Origin: Desulfuromusa sp.
GTDB lineage: Bacteria; Desulfobacterota; Desulfuromonadia; Desulfuromonadales; Geopsychrobacteraceae
Length of the DNA: 64,000 bases
NCBI GenBank assembly: GCA_016744675.1
Contig: JADGDX010000009.1
Location: 1-64,000 of the forward strand
Direction of reading: 5' to 3'
Below the pieces are notes generated by a model. That model did no database searches and was not told the origin of the DNA. It saw only the letters and a list, made by a program, of their open reading frames with translations. The position numbers and the translations under genes were made by a program. Numbering within the stretch: position 1 is the first letter of the stretch; each line of letters starts with the position of its first letter. This document shows, in pieces, positions 1 to 9,848 of the stretch.

Positions 1-1994
1 ATCGATAAGCCCTTCGCAAGATATTCAGCTGCCTGATTATAATCGTGCAGAGCAAAACGGGTTGCACCAGCAAGCAACAGGTTCTCCAAAGAAGAAACGG
101 CTCCACCAGCCTTAATCCTAAGCGCTAACCCCATATCACAGTCAATGAGCGCCTTCGACGATTGTCCAGACAGAGCACGAATCCACCCCCGCAACTGCAA
201 TAGTCGGCTCTGCAGATGCGAATTCCCCGCCGCCTGACCATCAAGCAAAGCAATTTCAAGTGTTTCTAAAGCTGTCTGTTGATCTTTTTTAGCGAGAAAC
301 AAACTGGCAACATAGTAACTGATAAGTGGTCTTAATACCGTCCGCTGTTGAACTTCATAACTGCAACAGGTTGATAATATCTGCTGCTGTTTCTTAAATC
401 CAACCAGATCTCCTTTTGCATGCAGTAACTCACATGCAACAACATGCAAGGCTGCACTTTCCAGTGGAGCATCTGTTTTAAGAGCTAAATCCAAGCCATG
501 CTCCAGCGCAGTTCGTGCCACGAGATAACGTCCTTGTTGCAGAGCAGACAGGGCGCGTAATAGATTTAATTCTAATTGCTGCGTCAGTAATTTTTGCTGC
601 TGTGCCTCAGCCAAAGCATCCGTTAGAACCACATCCGCTGCGGAAGGATCTTCACCAAAAAACAGTTCCGCCAAGCCAAGAGCATAGGAAACTTTGAGCC
701 GCTCAATGGGCTCAAGAAGCTCGAGTTGCTCCGTAGCTAGCTTTTTAAAAATGGGGAAGACTTTTAAAAAACGCTCAAATGCACCATCAAGGAAAATAAA
801 CTGGGAAACTTGTTGGGCTAAAGCTAAAAGCTCGCCACGCGCATCACCAGCAGACCGAAAGCGCTGGCCCGACAAAGTTAGCCAAGCACTGGTTTCAATT
901 GATTGTTCCTGGAGTCGCCCCACACCGCGAAATAAAGACATCCAGCCACATGTTTCCGCGACCTTTTCTGGAACGGTATCAAGCAAATAAAAAACCTGAG
1001 CGCTATCCTTTTTGTTTAACAGAGAAAAGCCAACCTGACTGAGCAACTGCGAAACAGCTGAGTACTCTTTCGCTGAGATAAGACATCCAAGAGCAGCAGA
1101 AAAATCTTTTTTCTTCCGATACCAGTCGGCTGCGATCAGCGAGGTCTGCTTGCGTTCATTTTCTGACAGATATTCATCAACTTTTTGACGCAACAAATCT
1201 CTGACCTGAGGACTGAGAAAAAGGTAATCTTCTCCATCCAAAGTTTCTATTAAAGAGAATTGATGACGGCTTAGGTAATCGAAAACAGCCGTAACATCAT
1301 TAATTTCACTCAGCTTTTGTGACAGCGTCATCGGAATTCTGTCGAGCAGGGAGAGCTTCAACAGGGTCCGACGCCACGAAAGGGGGAATTCGGTCAAAAG
1401 CTTTTCAAAGAACAATTTCTCATCAATTTGAGAAGGGGCAGGCAATTGGTTAACAAGATGAGAGAGAAGCTGCTGGTCCTGCTCACCTAATGACCCATTA
1501 CCAGAGATCAATAATCCACTGATCCAGCGCAATCGATCTGCATGGTCGGTCACCTGCTGTTGCAATTGTTGGGTATTTTCCTGAGCGAGGTGTTCCTCTT
1601 CACACAAGCGCAACATAACCTTGATCCGCGCCAACATCTCAACATTACTGATTGGCTGAGAAATGAAGTCATAAGCGCCAACTTCAAGACCTTCTGCACG
1701 CATTGCCGGTGAAGCGATATGAGCCGTCATCAAAACCAACGGAGTCGTTGCAGTTTGCTGTCGCCTTCGTAGCTCACGGCACATATCGAGGCCACCCATT
1801 TGCGGCATTTGAACATCGATGAATGCACCGTCAATCGATTCATTCTCGACAAGAGACAAACCTTCCTTTGCCGAGGTGGCAGTTAATACGCGCACCTCTG
1901 GGAGATCAAGTTCAATAATCTTGACCAACAACAATAAGTTGGTTGGATTATCGTCTACCAAAAGCAAAGTGAAGTGTTTCTCGTTTTCCACCAT
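1..1994 (-). CDS. Response regulator with MalT-like/TPR C-terminal region (partial)
   Basis: An open frame runs from an ATG at 1994 to the left edge (664 codons) with no stop, so the C-terminus is missing. Residues 1 to about 125 form a receiver domain: LLLVDDNPTN acidic pocket, AFIDVQMPQM phospho-acceptor Asp, LVLMTAH Thr. The usual KP lysine is replaced (FISQPI), so phosphorylation signalling may be altered. The rest is helical: a segment like the winged-helix part of MalT/LuxR ATPases (LIETLDGEDYLFLSPQVRDL) followed by TPR-like repeats up to the edge. No nucleotide-binding domain is seen between them. It begins 8 bases after the pcrA stop, so it is probably co-transcribed. A GTG at 1991 has better spacing from GAGGG than the ATG. 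Whether a DNA-binding domain follows cannot be seen. Confidence 0.8.
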   Translation of the reverse strand, partial: MVENEKHFTLLLVDDNPTNLLLLVKIIELDLPEVRVLTATSAKEGLSLVENESIDGAFIDVQMPQMGGLDMCRELRRRQQTATTPLVLMTAHIASPAMRAEGLEVGAYDFISQPISNVEMLARIKVMLRLCEEEHLAQENTQQLQQQVTDHADRLRWISGLLISGNGSLGEQDQQLLSHLVNQLPAPSQIDEKLFFEKLLTEFPLSWRRTLLKLSLLDRIPMTLSQKLSEINDVTAVFDYLSRHQFSLIETLDGEDYLFLSPQVRDLLRQKVDEYLSENERKQTSLIAADWYRKKKDFSAALGCLISAKEYSAVSQLLSQVGFSLLNKKDSAQVFYLLDTVPEKVAETCGWMSLFRGVGRLQEQSIETSAWLTLSGQRFRSAGDARGELLALAQQVSQFIFLDGAFERFLKVFPIFKKLATEQLELLEPIERLKVSYALGLAELFFGEDPSAADVVLTDALAEAQQQKLLTQQLELNLLRALSALQQGRYLVARTALEHGLDLALKTDAPLESAALHVVACELLHAKGDLVGFKKQQQILSTCCSYEVQQRTVLRPLISYYVASLFLAKKDQQTALETLEIALLDGQAAGNSHLQSRLLQLRGWIRALSGQSSKALIDCDMGLALRIKAGGAVSSLENLLLAGATRFALHDYNQAAEYLAKGLS

Positions 1995-2001
1995 GGCCCT
2001 C

Positions 2002-4248
2002 TTAAACCGGCATCAATCCGGCAAACTTAAGTAACAATTTCTTTGATCCAACCGAGTTAAAATAAACAATAATTTTTTGCTTATCTCCGCTCCCCTCAAG
2101 GCGCCGCACCGTTCCGATTCCAAACTTTACGTGCCGAACCTGCGATCCCAGACGCATCCCACCTTCATCAGAAGGTGGACACGTCTGTTGCGGTCTCTTT
2201 GGCTGAACAAAAGCAACGGTTTCTTCGACCTTGGTACTCGGTTTATCTTCGGCAACCAAGTCAGCCAATGAAGCTAAATTGTGCCCTTGCTTCAGTGCTT
2301 CAGGGGCCGAAACTGCGGGGGAAAAGCTGGTTAGCAATTCCAGAGGGATTTCAGCAAGAAAACGACTCGGAGGATTAAATTGATAAGTTCCATAGACCCT
2401 ACGTCGTCGCGCATGAGAGAGATACAGCCTCTCCATGGCTCGTGTCATACCGACATAACAGAGACGCCGCTCCTCAGCAAGATCTTCTCCCATATTCCCT
2501 GAACGCGAATGGGGGAAAAGCCCTTCTTCCATCCCGGTCATAAAAACCACTGGAAACTCCAAGCCTTTGGCAGAGTGGAGTGTCATTAGCGTCACCCGTT
2601 GTTGTTTCGCATCGTATTTGTCAAGATCGGTAATTAAAGCAATCTGCTCCAAGTAGTCCTGGACCGAACCATCAACAGCGGCATGCTCTTCCATTCCGGC
2701 CAAAAGTTGTTCCAGATTCTCTAGCCGCCCTTTAGCCTCTTGCCGACCATCACTGGTTAACGCCCCTTCTGCTTCTTCTCTGAGGAGAGGACCATAACCG
2801 CTTGCATCAATCAATTCGGCCATCAATTGTGGATAAGGAAGTCGCTCCAAACGCGCGGTGAAATCATCTATCATCGCGAGAAAAGCCGTCACCTTCTTCA
2901 CTGCCGCCCCCTTGAGGGCCTGATGCTCTAAAGCCAAACGACACGCAGAAAGAAAACCAACCGATTCGCTTTCATACGCAGCAATGCGCTCAACCGTCGT
3001 ATTGCCAATTCCCCGTGCCGGAACATTGATAATACGCCGAGCCGCGAGGGAATCTTTTGGGTTAACCAGAACGCGTAAATAGGAGAGAGCGTCTTTGACT
3101 TCCTGGCGGGAATAAAACTTCACGCCACCAAACATGACATAAGGAATTCGGCTCCCGCGCAAGGCCTCCTCAACCGCCCGAGATTGGGCATTGGTTCGGT
3201 AAAAAACAGCAATATCGCGCAAAGCAATCCCCTGCCCCTGGAGTCGTGAAATCTCTCCAGCGACAAAGCGTGCTTCATCCAAATCATCGGGGGACGTTTC
3301 AATATGGATAGACTCCCCAAGGGGGTTATCGGTCCAGAGCTCTTTGTCACGTCGATCGCTATTATGACTGACAACGGCTCCCGCCGCCTGAAGAATTTTC
3401 TGAGAAGAACGATAGTTCTGTTCCAGACGGATAATAGTCACATTGGAAAAATCGTGATCAAATCCCAGGATATTATCAACTTCGGCACCTCGCCAACGAT
3501 AAATCGACTGATCATCATCACCAACAACGCAAAGATGTGTTTCTGCCCCAAGTAACAACTGCATCAATTGATACTGGACACGATTGGTATCCTGAAACTC
3601 GTCAATCAGCACATGGGAGAAGCGTTCCTGCCAACGTTGACGAACCTCGGGAAAATCCTCAAACAAACGGACCGTCAACAATAGAAGATCACCAAAATCG
3701 ACAGCATTGGCTGACTTGAGTTTTGCTTGATACTGACCATAGAGATCAACAAGAAATTGCTCGTCGCTGCGAATTTCATCAAATGAATCGGGAAGCAAAC
3801 CGCGATTTTTTGCCCGATCAATAAAAGAGGCGGCCGCACGGGGTTTTAAAATCTTTTCGGAGACCTGGTGAGCCTTAAGAAGATCGCGCAACAGTCGTAA
3901 CTGATCCTGGTCATCATAAATCGTAAAATCTCTACCGAACCCAAGATGGTGGATTTCCTGACGAAGAATGCGGGCGCAACTGGAATGAAATGTGGAGATC
4001 CAAGGGAGCTCAGCTTGGTCCAATAAAGTTTCAAGACGTTCGCGCATCTCTGCTGCCGCCTTATTGGTAAAGGTGACTGCCATGATTCGCCAAGCAGGAA
4101 CATCACACTCACAAATCAAGTGCGCAACCCGATGCGTCAAAGCGCGGGTTTTCCCCGAACCTGCTCCCGCCAGAAGTAACAAAGGACCATCCTGATGCAA
4201 AACAGCTTGGCGCTGGGGTTCATTTAATTCTGTTAGGAGATCATTCAT
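2002..4248 (-). CDS. pcrA: UvrD/PcrA-type 3'-5' DNA helicase
   Basis: Superfamily 1 helicase of 748 residues, expected to unwind DNA in repair and to clear recombination intermediates or stalled RNA polymerase. Visible motifs include the Q-motif region LNEPQRQAV, Walker A AGAGSGKT near residue 30, DEFQDTN (Walker B, motif II), GDDDQSIYRWRGA (motif III), QNYRSS (motif IV) and TLHSAKGLEFPVVF (motif V). The C-terminal GSQVRHVKFGIGTV segment is the Tudor-like domain of PcrA/UvrD that contacts RNA polymerase. Length is normal for the family. Its start overlaps the upstream ClC gene by 8 bases and the response regulator follows directly, which suggests one transcription unit. uvrD and pcrA cannot be told apart from sequence alone. 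Confidence 0.95.
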   Translation of the reverse strand: MNDLLTELNEPQRQAVLHQDGPLLLLAGAGSGKTRALTHRVAHLICECDVPAWRIMAVTFTNKAAAEMRERLETLLDQAELPWISTFHSSCARILRQEIHHLGFGRDFTIYDDQDQLRLLRDLLKAHQVSEKILKPRAAASFIDRAKNRGLLPDSFDEIRSDEQFLVDLYGQYQAKLKSANAVDFGDLLLLTVRLFEDFPEVRQRWQERFSHVLIDEFQDTNRVQYQLMQLLLGAETHLCVVGDDDQSIYRWRGAEVDNILGFDHDFSNVTIIRLEQNYRSSQKILQAAGAVVSHNSDRRDKELWTDNPLGESIHIETSPDDLDEARFVAGEISRLQGQGIALRDIAVFYRTNAQSRAVEEALRGSRIPYVMFGGVKFYSRQEVKDALSYLRVLVNPKDSLAARRIINVPARGIGNTTVERIAAYESESVGFLSACRLALEHQALKGAAVKKVTAFLAMIDDFTARLERLPYPQLMAELIDASGYGPLLREEAEGALTSDGRQEAKGRLENLEQLLAGMEEHAAVDGSVQDYLEQIALITDLDKYDAKQQRVTLMTLHSAKGLEFPVVFMTGMEEGLFPHSRSGNMGEDLAEERRLCYVGMTRAMERLYLSHARRRRVYGTYQFNPPSRFLAEIPLELLTSFSPAVSAPEALKQGHNLASLADLVAEDKPSTKVEETVAFVQPKRPQQTCPPSDEGGMRLGSQVRHVKFGIGTVRRLEGSGDKQKIIVYFNSVGSKKLLLKFAGLMPV

Positions 4249-6052
4249 CGTCTTCCCCTAAAGTACGACTCATCAGTACACGATTATAGGCAGAGACCAT
4301 ATCGCGCCGAGAAATAATTCCGTATAGTTGCCGATGAGTTTCACGATCGACGACTGGAAGTTGTTCAATATTACGATAGCCAATTTTACGCATCGCCGTA
4401 TCTAGATCTTCTTCGGCATGCACAGTGATAACATCTTTGGTGGCCAACTCTTTGATCACGACCAGATCCATCAGCTCTTTCTCAAAAACCACCCCCATGA
4501 AATCCTGAACTGAGATGATCCCGGTTAGTTCTCCCAATTCATCAACCAGTGGGAAATTCGTATGATGGGTCTGCTCTATGAATTTTGCAAAGTTCCCCAG
4601 GGTCATATTTTCAGGAACCGTTTCAACCCGATGTGACATCACCTCGCCAACAGCTAACCCTTTCATAATGTTGCGCTCTTTACCTGCTTCCAAGTCAATT
4701 CCAAGCCGGCTTAATTCAGCAGTTTCCAAACTATCCTTGTTAAAGTGGCGAGCGATAGAAGTGCCAATAACACACGCCAGCATGATCGGAATAATGACCT
4801 CATAACTATCGGTAATCTCAAATAACAGAAAGATTGCTGTCATCGGCGCATGGGTCGCTGCGGCCAAAAAAGCTCCCATACCGACCAGAGCATACGCTCC
4901 AGCCGAAAGTTCTGCCGCAGGGAAAATCATTTCAACAAGATGACCATACGCCCCACCAGCGACAGCACCAAGGAACAAACAGGGAGCAAATAATCCACCC
5001 GGCATTCCCGAACCGAGAGTGATTGAAGTTGCGACCATCTTGGCAACAACCAGAATGCCCAGCAGGTACCACGGATGACTACCCAGTAAAACCGAACCGA
5101 TAAACTCATATCCATTGCCAAAAACCTGGGGCAGACCGATACCGATGACTCCAACTGTCAAACCACCCAATACGGGCTTGCTTAAGCGCGGTAATTTAAT
5201 CGCATCAATACTATCTTTAATCCGAAAATGGAGCCCAATAAACCCTGCTGCGAGAATACCAATCAATATACCAAGCAAAACATAGAGGCCAATTTCCCAG
5301 AAATTGTTCAGGACATACGGCGGGGCAACCACCTCTGAAACATTCCCTAACAGGGCTCGCGATACGACCGTCGCCATTCCGCTAGAAATGACAATAGAGG
5401 TGAAACTGGCCACTTCAAATGATGATAAAAGAACAATCTCTGTCGCAAAAAATACCCCCGCAAGAGGAGCATTAAACGTTGCCGCAACACCTGCTGCTGC
5501 ACCACACGCCACCAGAACCTTAATCCGGTCGCCACTGACTTTAAACATCTTGCCAAACTGGCTACCAATGGTTCCACCAATGACTGCGATAGGCCCTTCC
5601 TGCCCTGCACTGCCACCCGTCCCAAGAGTAATGGCAGAAGCCAACCCCTTGGTAAACAAAGGGCGAAAAGGAAGTTTGGCCCCTTTAAGGTTAACCTTCA
5701 CTAAAAAACCAGAAAAACCACCCTTTATATCATCAGCGAACAATATCCACATCGGCACCAACAGGAGGCCACCAAGTGCCGGAAACAACACCACCCACAA
5801 ACGTTCCAGACTCCAATGTTCCAATGAAGCGCCAAACAATTCGAGCCCCTGTTCAACAACGACCCAATGGATCAGCTCAATGGTTTTACGAAACAGATAA
5901 TTTCCTAAACCGCCCAACAAACCGACAACAACAGCAAGAACGATTAGAAAAGTATTATCACTGATCTTAAATCGGCCAAGAAACTGCTGAGTCAATCGTC
6001 GTAATCCACGAGTGCAGGTATAAAATGAAGATGAAATATGATGTCCATTCAT
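4241..6052 (-). CDS. ClC-family chloride channel/antiporter with C-terminal CBS domains
   Basis: Integral membrane protein of 603 residues. The ClC core shows the anion-selectivity motifs GSAGQEGPI (the GxEGP element with its gating glutamate) and GSGMPGGLFAP, within about ten or more hydrophobic helices. The C-terminal 140 residues hold two CBS modules (VGEVMSHRVETV ... DFMGVV and ATKDVITV ... ISRRDMVSAY), which usually bind adenine nucleotides and tune transport. It is first in an apparent operon with pcrA and the response regulator, overlapping pcrA by 8 bases. Whether it is a channel or a Cl-/H+ exchanger cannot be decided here. The ATG at 6052 precedes a short charged cytosolic N-terminus. 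Confidence 0.93.
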   Translation of the reverse strand: MNGHHISSSFYTCTRGLRRLTQQFLGRFKISDNTFLIVLAVVVGLLGGLGNYLFRKTIELIHWVVVEQGLELFGASLEHWSLERLWVVLFPALGGLLLVPMWILFADDIKGGFSGFLVKVNLKGAKLPFRPLFTKGLASAITLGTGGSAGQEGPIAVIGGTIGSQFGKMFKVSGDRIKVLVACGAAAGVAATFNAPLAGVFFATEIVLLSSFEVASFTSIVISSGMATVVSRALLGNVSEVVAPPYVLNNFWEIGLYVLLGILIGILAAGFIGLHFRIKDSIDAIKLPRLSKPVLGGLTVGVIGIGLPQVFGNGYEFIGSVLLGSHPWYLLGILVVAKMVATSITLGSGMPGGLFAPCLFLGAVAGGAYGHLVEMIFPAAELSAGAYALVGMGAFLAAATHAPMTAIFLLFEITDSYEVIIPIMLACVIGTSIARHFNKDSLETAELSRLGIDLEAGKERNIMKGLAVGEVMSHRVETVPENMTLGNFAKFIEQTHHTNFPLVDELGELTGIISVQDFMGVVFEKELMDLVVIKELATKDVITVHAEEDLDTAMRKIGYRNIEQLPVVDRETHRQLYGIISRRDMVSAYNRVLMSRTLGEDDE

Positions 6053-6411
6053 TGTCTGGCTTTTCTGAGCGACAGAGAACTGCTATATCCAAAAAAAGGG
6101 GGTAACTCTGTGTTCCCAAAACATATTTTTATGATGAAGATAGCAAATAATTCAAACGATTATATGTACGACAGGGTTTACAGCAGGTCAATACAGTTTT
6201 TTCTTTTAATTCAATACTTTTGCCTAGAACTTCAATCAGTTAATTCCAACCATGACAGTATTGTTAATAAACTAGAATTTCGTCGCGCCATATATAATTT
6301 TGAGTCTCTGTCACCAGTCCAACAAAGAGGATCCATCCAGAGAGGGGAATCGATGCCTTGAAGACCAAGTTGTTCTGCGTATTCAGCAGAACAATCGTCT
6401 GGTGAAGAAGG
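6053..6411. other. Intergenic region, AT-rich
   Basis: About 360 bases without a convincing gene. A perfect 9-bp inverted repeat TTGTTCTGC/GCAGAACAA with a 7-nt loop lies at 6370-6394, just past the sdaA stop on the minus strand. It may mark the 3' end of that transcript, although no T-run follows. The remainder presumably contains the promoter of the ClC gene; no clear -35/-10 pair was found. Confidence 0.4.
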
Positions 6412-7626
6412 TTATAGCTTGTTTCGCTGCCGAAAAGCTTCAGCAATTCCACCCTCGGCCGTCTCTCGGTAGAGTGGCGGCAACGCTTGGCCGGTCTTTT
6501 TCATTACCATGGTAATTTCATCAAAAGTTATCTTGTGTTCACCACCTGCCAATAATGCAAAATGACAACAACTCAAGGCTCTGGTCGCGGCATGAGCATT
6601 TCGTTCGATGCAGGGGATCTGCACTAACCCGTTGACCGGATCGCAGGTCAGACCGAGGTGATGCTCTAGTCCCATTTCGGCAGCATATTCAATCTGCCGG
6701 ACAGTGCCACCATGCAACTGGGCAGCCGCAGCCGCAGCCATGGCGCAGGCGGTGCCAATTTCGCCCTGACAGCCAACTTCGGCACCGGAGATCGATGCGT
6801 TGTACTTGACCAGATTCCCAACTAATCCGGCTGTCGCCAAAGCACGCAAAACTTCCTCACGACCACACTCCAGAGTTTCATCGAGATAGCGTAACACCGC
6901 CGGAAGCACTCCGCCAGCACCACACGTTGGCGCAGTGACAATTTTACCGCCCGCTGCGTTCTCCTCTGAAACCGCCAACGCATAAGCCCAAACCTGTGCG
7001 TGGTGTTTGATATGCGGCCCGTAGAGCGCAGCCTTGCGATGAAAGGCGCGAGCTTTTCGGGCGACACCCAAACCTCCAGGCAAAACCCCCACCTGTTTCA
7101 GACCACTCTCTATTGAAGCAGCCATGACGTCCCAAACACCATCGAGAAAATCGAGTAGTCCTTCCCCTTCACATGAGAGGACATATTCCCAACAAGACTC
7201 TCCAGTTTGAATCGAACGCTGGAGGATTTCTTCCATACTGTGCAGATCATAAAATTGCTCGGCTATCTCGGGTTGAGCAGCCGCAGGATCAAGCAAGGCT
7301 CCACCACCAATACTATAAACATCCCAACATTCAAGAAGATGACCCTCAGCTGAAAAAGCCTCAAAACGCATGCCGTTGGGATGCCGTGGTAATTGTTTCT
7401 CTGGTACCCAAACAATTTCAATCGCATGCGGAGCAAACACTTCTATAAGTACTTTATCAGTCAGGTGTCCGCGCCCGGTCGCGGCAAGGCTACCAAACAG
7501 TGTAACCCTGTATGCTGCGGCATCCGGAAAACGTTGCAAAAATTGCTCAGCAGCTTTACCTGGTGCCATCGTATGGCTGCTTGAAGGTCCAGTACCGATA
7601 CGATACAACTCTCGAATTGATTCCAT
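6412..7626 (-). CDS. sdaA: L-serine dehydratase (iron-sulfur, single-chain)
   Basis: Deaminates L-serine to pyruvate and ammonia using a [4Fe-4S] cluster. The N-terminal beta domain begins with the family hallmark IRELYRIGTGPSSSHTM. The alpha domain carries the cluster cysteines in APTCGAGGVLPAVL and LTCDPVNGLVQIPC plus the glycine-rich GCQGEIGTACAMAAAA stretch. I chose the ATG at 7626, giving MESIRELYRIG and 404 residues, because the family normally starts there; the same frame extends to 7704 with no family-like sequence. It is transcribed alone, away from the serine-biosynthesis genes serA and serC later in the window, so both directions of serine metabolism are present. Confidence 0.92.
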   Translation of the reverse strand: MESIRELYRIGTGPSSSHTMAPGKAAEQFLQRFPDAAAYRVTLFGSLAATGRGHLTDKVLIEVFAPHAIEIVWVPEKQLPRHPNGMRFEAFSAEGHLLECWDVYSIGGGALLDPAAAQPEIAEQFYDLHSMEEILQRSIQTGESCWEYVLSCEGEGLLDFLDGVWDVMAASIESGLKQVGVLPGGLGVARKARAFHRKAALYGPHIKHHAQVWAYALAVSEENAAGGKIVTAPTCGAGGVLPAVLRYLDETLECGREEVLRALATAGLVGNLVKYNASISGAEVGCQGEIGTACAMAAAAAAQLHGGTVRQIEYAAEMGLEHHLGLTCDPVNGLVQIPCIERNAHAATRALSCCHFALLAGGEHKITFDEITMVMKKTGQALPPLYRETAEGGIAEAFRQRNKL

Positions 7627-7996
7627 ATAGTGACAGTCCATTTCAGTTGTTGGTTCATTCAATGGGAAACCCCTGCGCCACAAGTTCCGTGAGAGCAACA
7701 ACATGCATTATTATAAATACTACCCTAAATCCAATAATGATTCGGCAAATGTGGTACCTAAATTTTCTTTTAGCACGACAGATAAAGAGAACTAAGGAGG
7801 AAAACAAAAAAGGAATCGTGTTTTTTCAAACCTTGCAATACATGAAATGCAATTTCAAGGAGTTAAACAGTCGTTTTGGGAAAAGGATCTCAGATGTATT
7901 TCATAAGGCGCTCCAAGCTTAGCCGATGAAGCTTGGAGCGCCAGCAGTGCGATAGTTTTTTGTCGATTTAATGACCTTTACAAAGACCTAACAAAC
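7627..7996. other. Intergenic region between glmS and sdaA
   Basis: About 370 bases with no gene I can support. It includes the glmS terminator hairpin (listed separately) and AT-rich sequence that presumably carries the sdaA promoter. Confidence 0.4.
7907..7942 (-). terminator. Hairpin downstream of glmS
   Basis: Perfect 14-bp inverted repeat GGCGCTCCAAGCTT/AAGCTTGGAGCGCC with an 8-nt loop, 55 bases past the glmS stop. T-runs beside it are modest on both strands, so it may act in either direction or as a transcript-end stabiliser. Confidence 0.6.
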
Positions 7997-9826
7997 CTAC
8001 TCCACCGTAACACTTTTTGCTAAATTGCGTGGCTGATCAACATCAGTCCCTTTAAGAACTGCGATATGATACGCAAGGAGCTGCATCGGAATCGATGTGA
8101 GGATCGGAAGGAGGTCTTCGGTTGTTTCAGGCACCTGAATCAAGGCGGACACTTTTCCCTGCAACTCACTTTCCTGACCACTGGCCACGGCAATCACTTG
8201 CCCACCTCTGGCGCACACTTCTTCCATATTGGACACAACTTTGTCATAGGTTGAGTTGCGTGGAACCAAGACCACAACCGGAAGGTTTTCATCAATTAAG
8301 GCAATTGGGCCATGTTTCATTTCTCCAGCCGGATAACCTTCTGCATGGATATAGGAAATTTCTTTGAGCTTCAGTGCTCCTTCCAAGGCAATTGGATATT
8401 GGTTACCACGTCCCATATAAAGGAAATCGCGAGCATTCATATAATCACGGGCAATCTGCTCGATCTGCCCATCCAACTCCAACGATTCTTCGAGTTTGCG
8501 AGGAAGGGCTAACAGAGCCTCGACCTGTTCGCGACAATCATCGGCGGTCAAGGTTCCACGCGCTCGGCCCAACTTGAGTGCCAGAAGATAGAGAGCAACC
8601 AACTGAGTGGTAAAAGCTTTGGTTGAAGCGACCCCGATCTCGGGTCCGGCATGGGTATAGATAACACCGTCACTTTCACGAGCAATGGAGGAATCGACAA
8701 CGTTACAAATACAAACAACCTTGCCTCCCTTCCCTTTGGCTTCACGCAATCCAGCAAGAGTATCAGCGGTTTCACCGCTTTGACTAATGAGCAATGTCAG
8801 GCTCTTATCGGTGACGATTGGGTCGCGATAGCGGAACTCGCTGGCAATATCGATTTCAACAGGGATCCGCGATAACTTTTCAATATAAAACTTACCGACC
8901 AGCCCAGCATGCCAAGAGGTTCCACAGGCAATGATATTTATTTTCTCAAGATCGGCCAACTGTTCCTGACTGAGACCGAGATCCTCTAGGTAGATATCAC
9001 CCTCTTCACCTTGTAAACGCCCCGCAATGGTATCGGCCAAAGTTCGCGGTTGTTCGTAAATTTCTTTAAGCATGAAATGCTTATAACCACCTTTTTCTGC
9101 CATCAGCGGGCTCCAGGTGATGGTCTTGCTTTGCTTGACGACCGGCTGCCCTGAAAGATCGGTTATCCACATCTTTTCGGGGCTAAATACAACAATTTCA
9201 CCGTCATCAAGAAAAATCATTTCACGGGTATGGGACAACATGGCAGGGATATCAGAAGCAACAAAAAACTCACCCTCTCCTTGACCAACAACCAATGGCG
9301 AGCCCAGCTTAGCGGCAATCAGCTTATCGGGTTCATCGGTGCATAAGATTGCCACCCCATAAGCCCCCTCAACTTCAGCCAGAGCTAAACGAACCGCTTT
9401 TTCAAAATCCCCACACTGCTTAAAATGTTCTTCAACCAAGTGGGCAATAATCTCGGTATCAGTCTCTGAACTAAAGGTATGCCCCGACTCTTGGAGACGA
9501 GTCTTTAATCTCAGGTAGTTTTCAATGATACCGTTATGAACGACAATAATGTTTCCCGCTTTATGGGGATGAGCATTGATCTCTGAAGGGCGCCCATGAG
9601 TTGCCCAACGTGTGTGACCAATCCCCCGACTACCAGTCGCGGGATTTTCGCGGAGGATATTCTCCAGATTGATCAGTTTTCCTTCAGCTCGACGCAGCTG
9701 AGGTTCCCCCCCGTTGAGGGTACAGATTCCAGCTGAATCGTACCCACGGTATTCGAGCCGCCTCAGACCATCAATGATAATCGGTGAAGCCTCTTGCGAT
9801 CCGATATAACCAACTATTCCACACAT
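7997..9826 (-). CDS. glmS: Glutamine--fructose-6-phosphate aminotransferase (isomerizing)
   Basis: Makes glucosamine-6-phosphate from fructose-6-phosphate and glutamine, the first step of UDP-GlcNAc synthesis. The ATG at 9826 gives MCGIVGYIG, leaving Cys as the N-terminal nucleophile of the class II glutaminase domain, and it has GGAGGG eight bases upstream; the longer open frame is therefore not the start. Length is 609 residues, the family norm. The glutaminase domain ([16 protein letters not shown]) is followed by two SIS domains ([25 protein letters not shown]), and the C-terminus [13 protein letters not shown] is the family tail. It lies 22 bases after glmU, its pathway partner. No glmS ribozyme was recognised in the short gap. 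Confidence 0.97.
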   Translation of the reverse strand: MCGIVGYIGSQEASPIIIDGLRRLEYRGYDSAGICTLNGGEPQLRRAEGKLINLENILRENPATGSRGIGHTRWATHGRPSEINAHPHKAGNIIVVHNGIIENYLRLKTRLQESGHTFSSETDTEIIAHLVEEHFKQCGDFEKAVRLALAEVEGAYGVAILCTDEPDKLIAAKLGSPLVVGQGEGEFFVASDIPAMLSHTREMIFLDDGEIVVFSPEKMWITDLSGQPVVKQSKTITWSPLMAEKGGYKHFMLKEIYEQPRTLADTIAGRLQGEEGDIYLEDLGLSQEQLADLEKINIIACGTSWHAGLVGKFYIEKLSRIPVEIDIASEFRYRDPIVTDKSLTLLISQSGETADTLAGLREAKGKGGKVVCICNVVDSSIARESDGVIYTHAGPEIGVASTKAFTTQLVALYLLALKLGRARGTLTADDCREQVEALLALPRKLEESLELDGQIEQIARDYMNARDFLYMGRGNQYPIALEGALKLKEISYIHAEGYPAGEMKHGPIALIDENLPVVVLVPRNSTYDKVVSNMEEVCARGGQVIAVASGQESELQGKVSALIQVPETTEDLLPILTSIPMQLLAYHIAVLKGTDVDQPRNLAKSVTVE

Positions 9827-9848
9827 ATTATATTCCCTCCGACAATGT

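Noticed and set aside
5304..5900. 198-codon plus-strand frame
   Set aside because: It lies wholly antisense to the ClC gene, which has clear family motifs; composition is that of a shadow frame.
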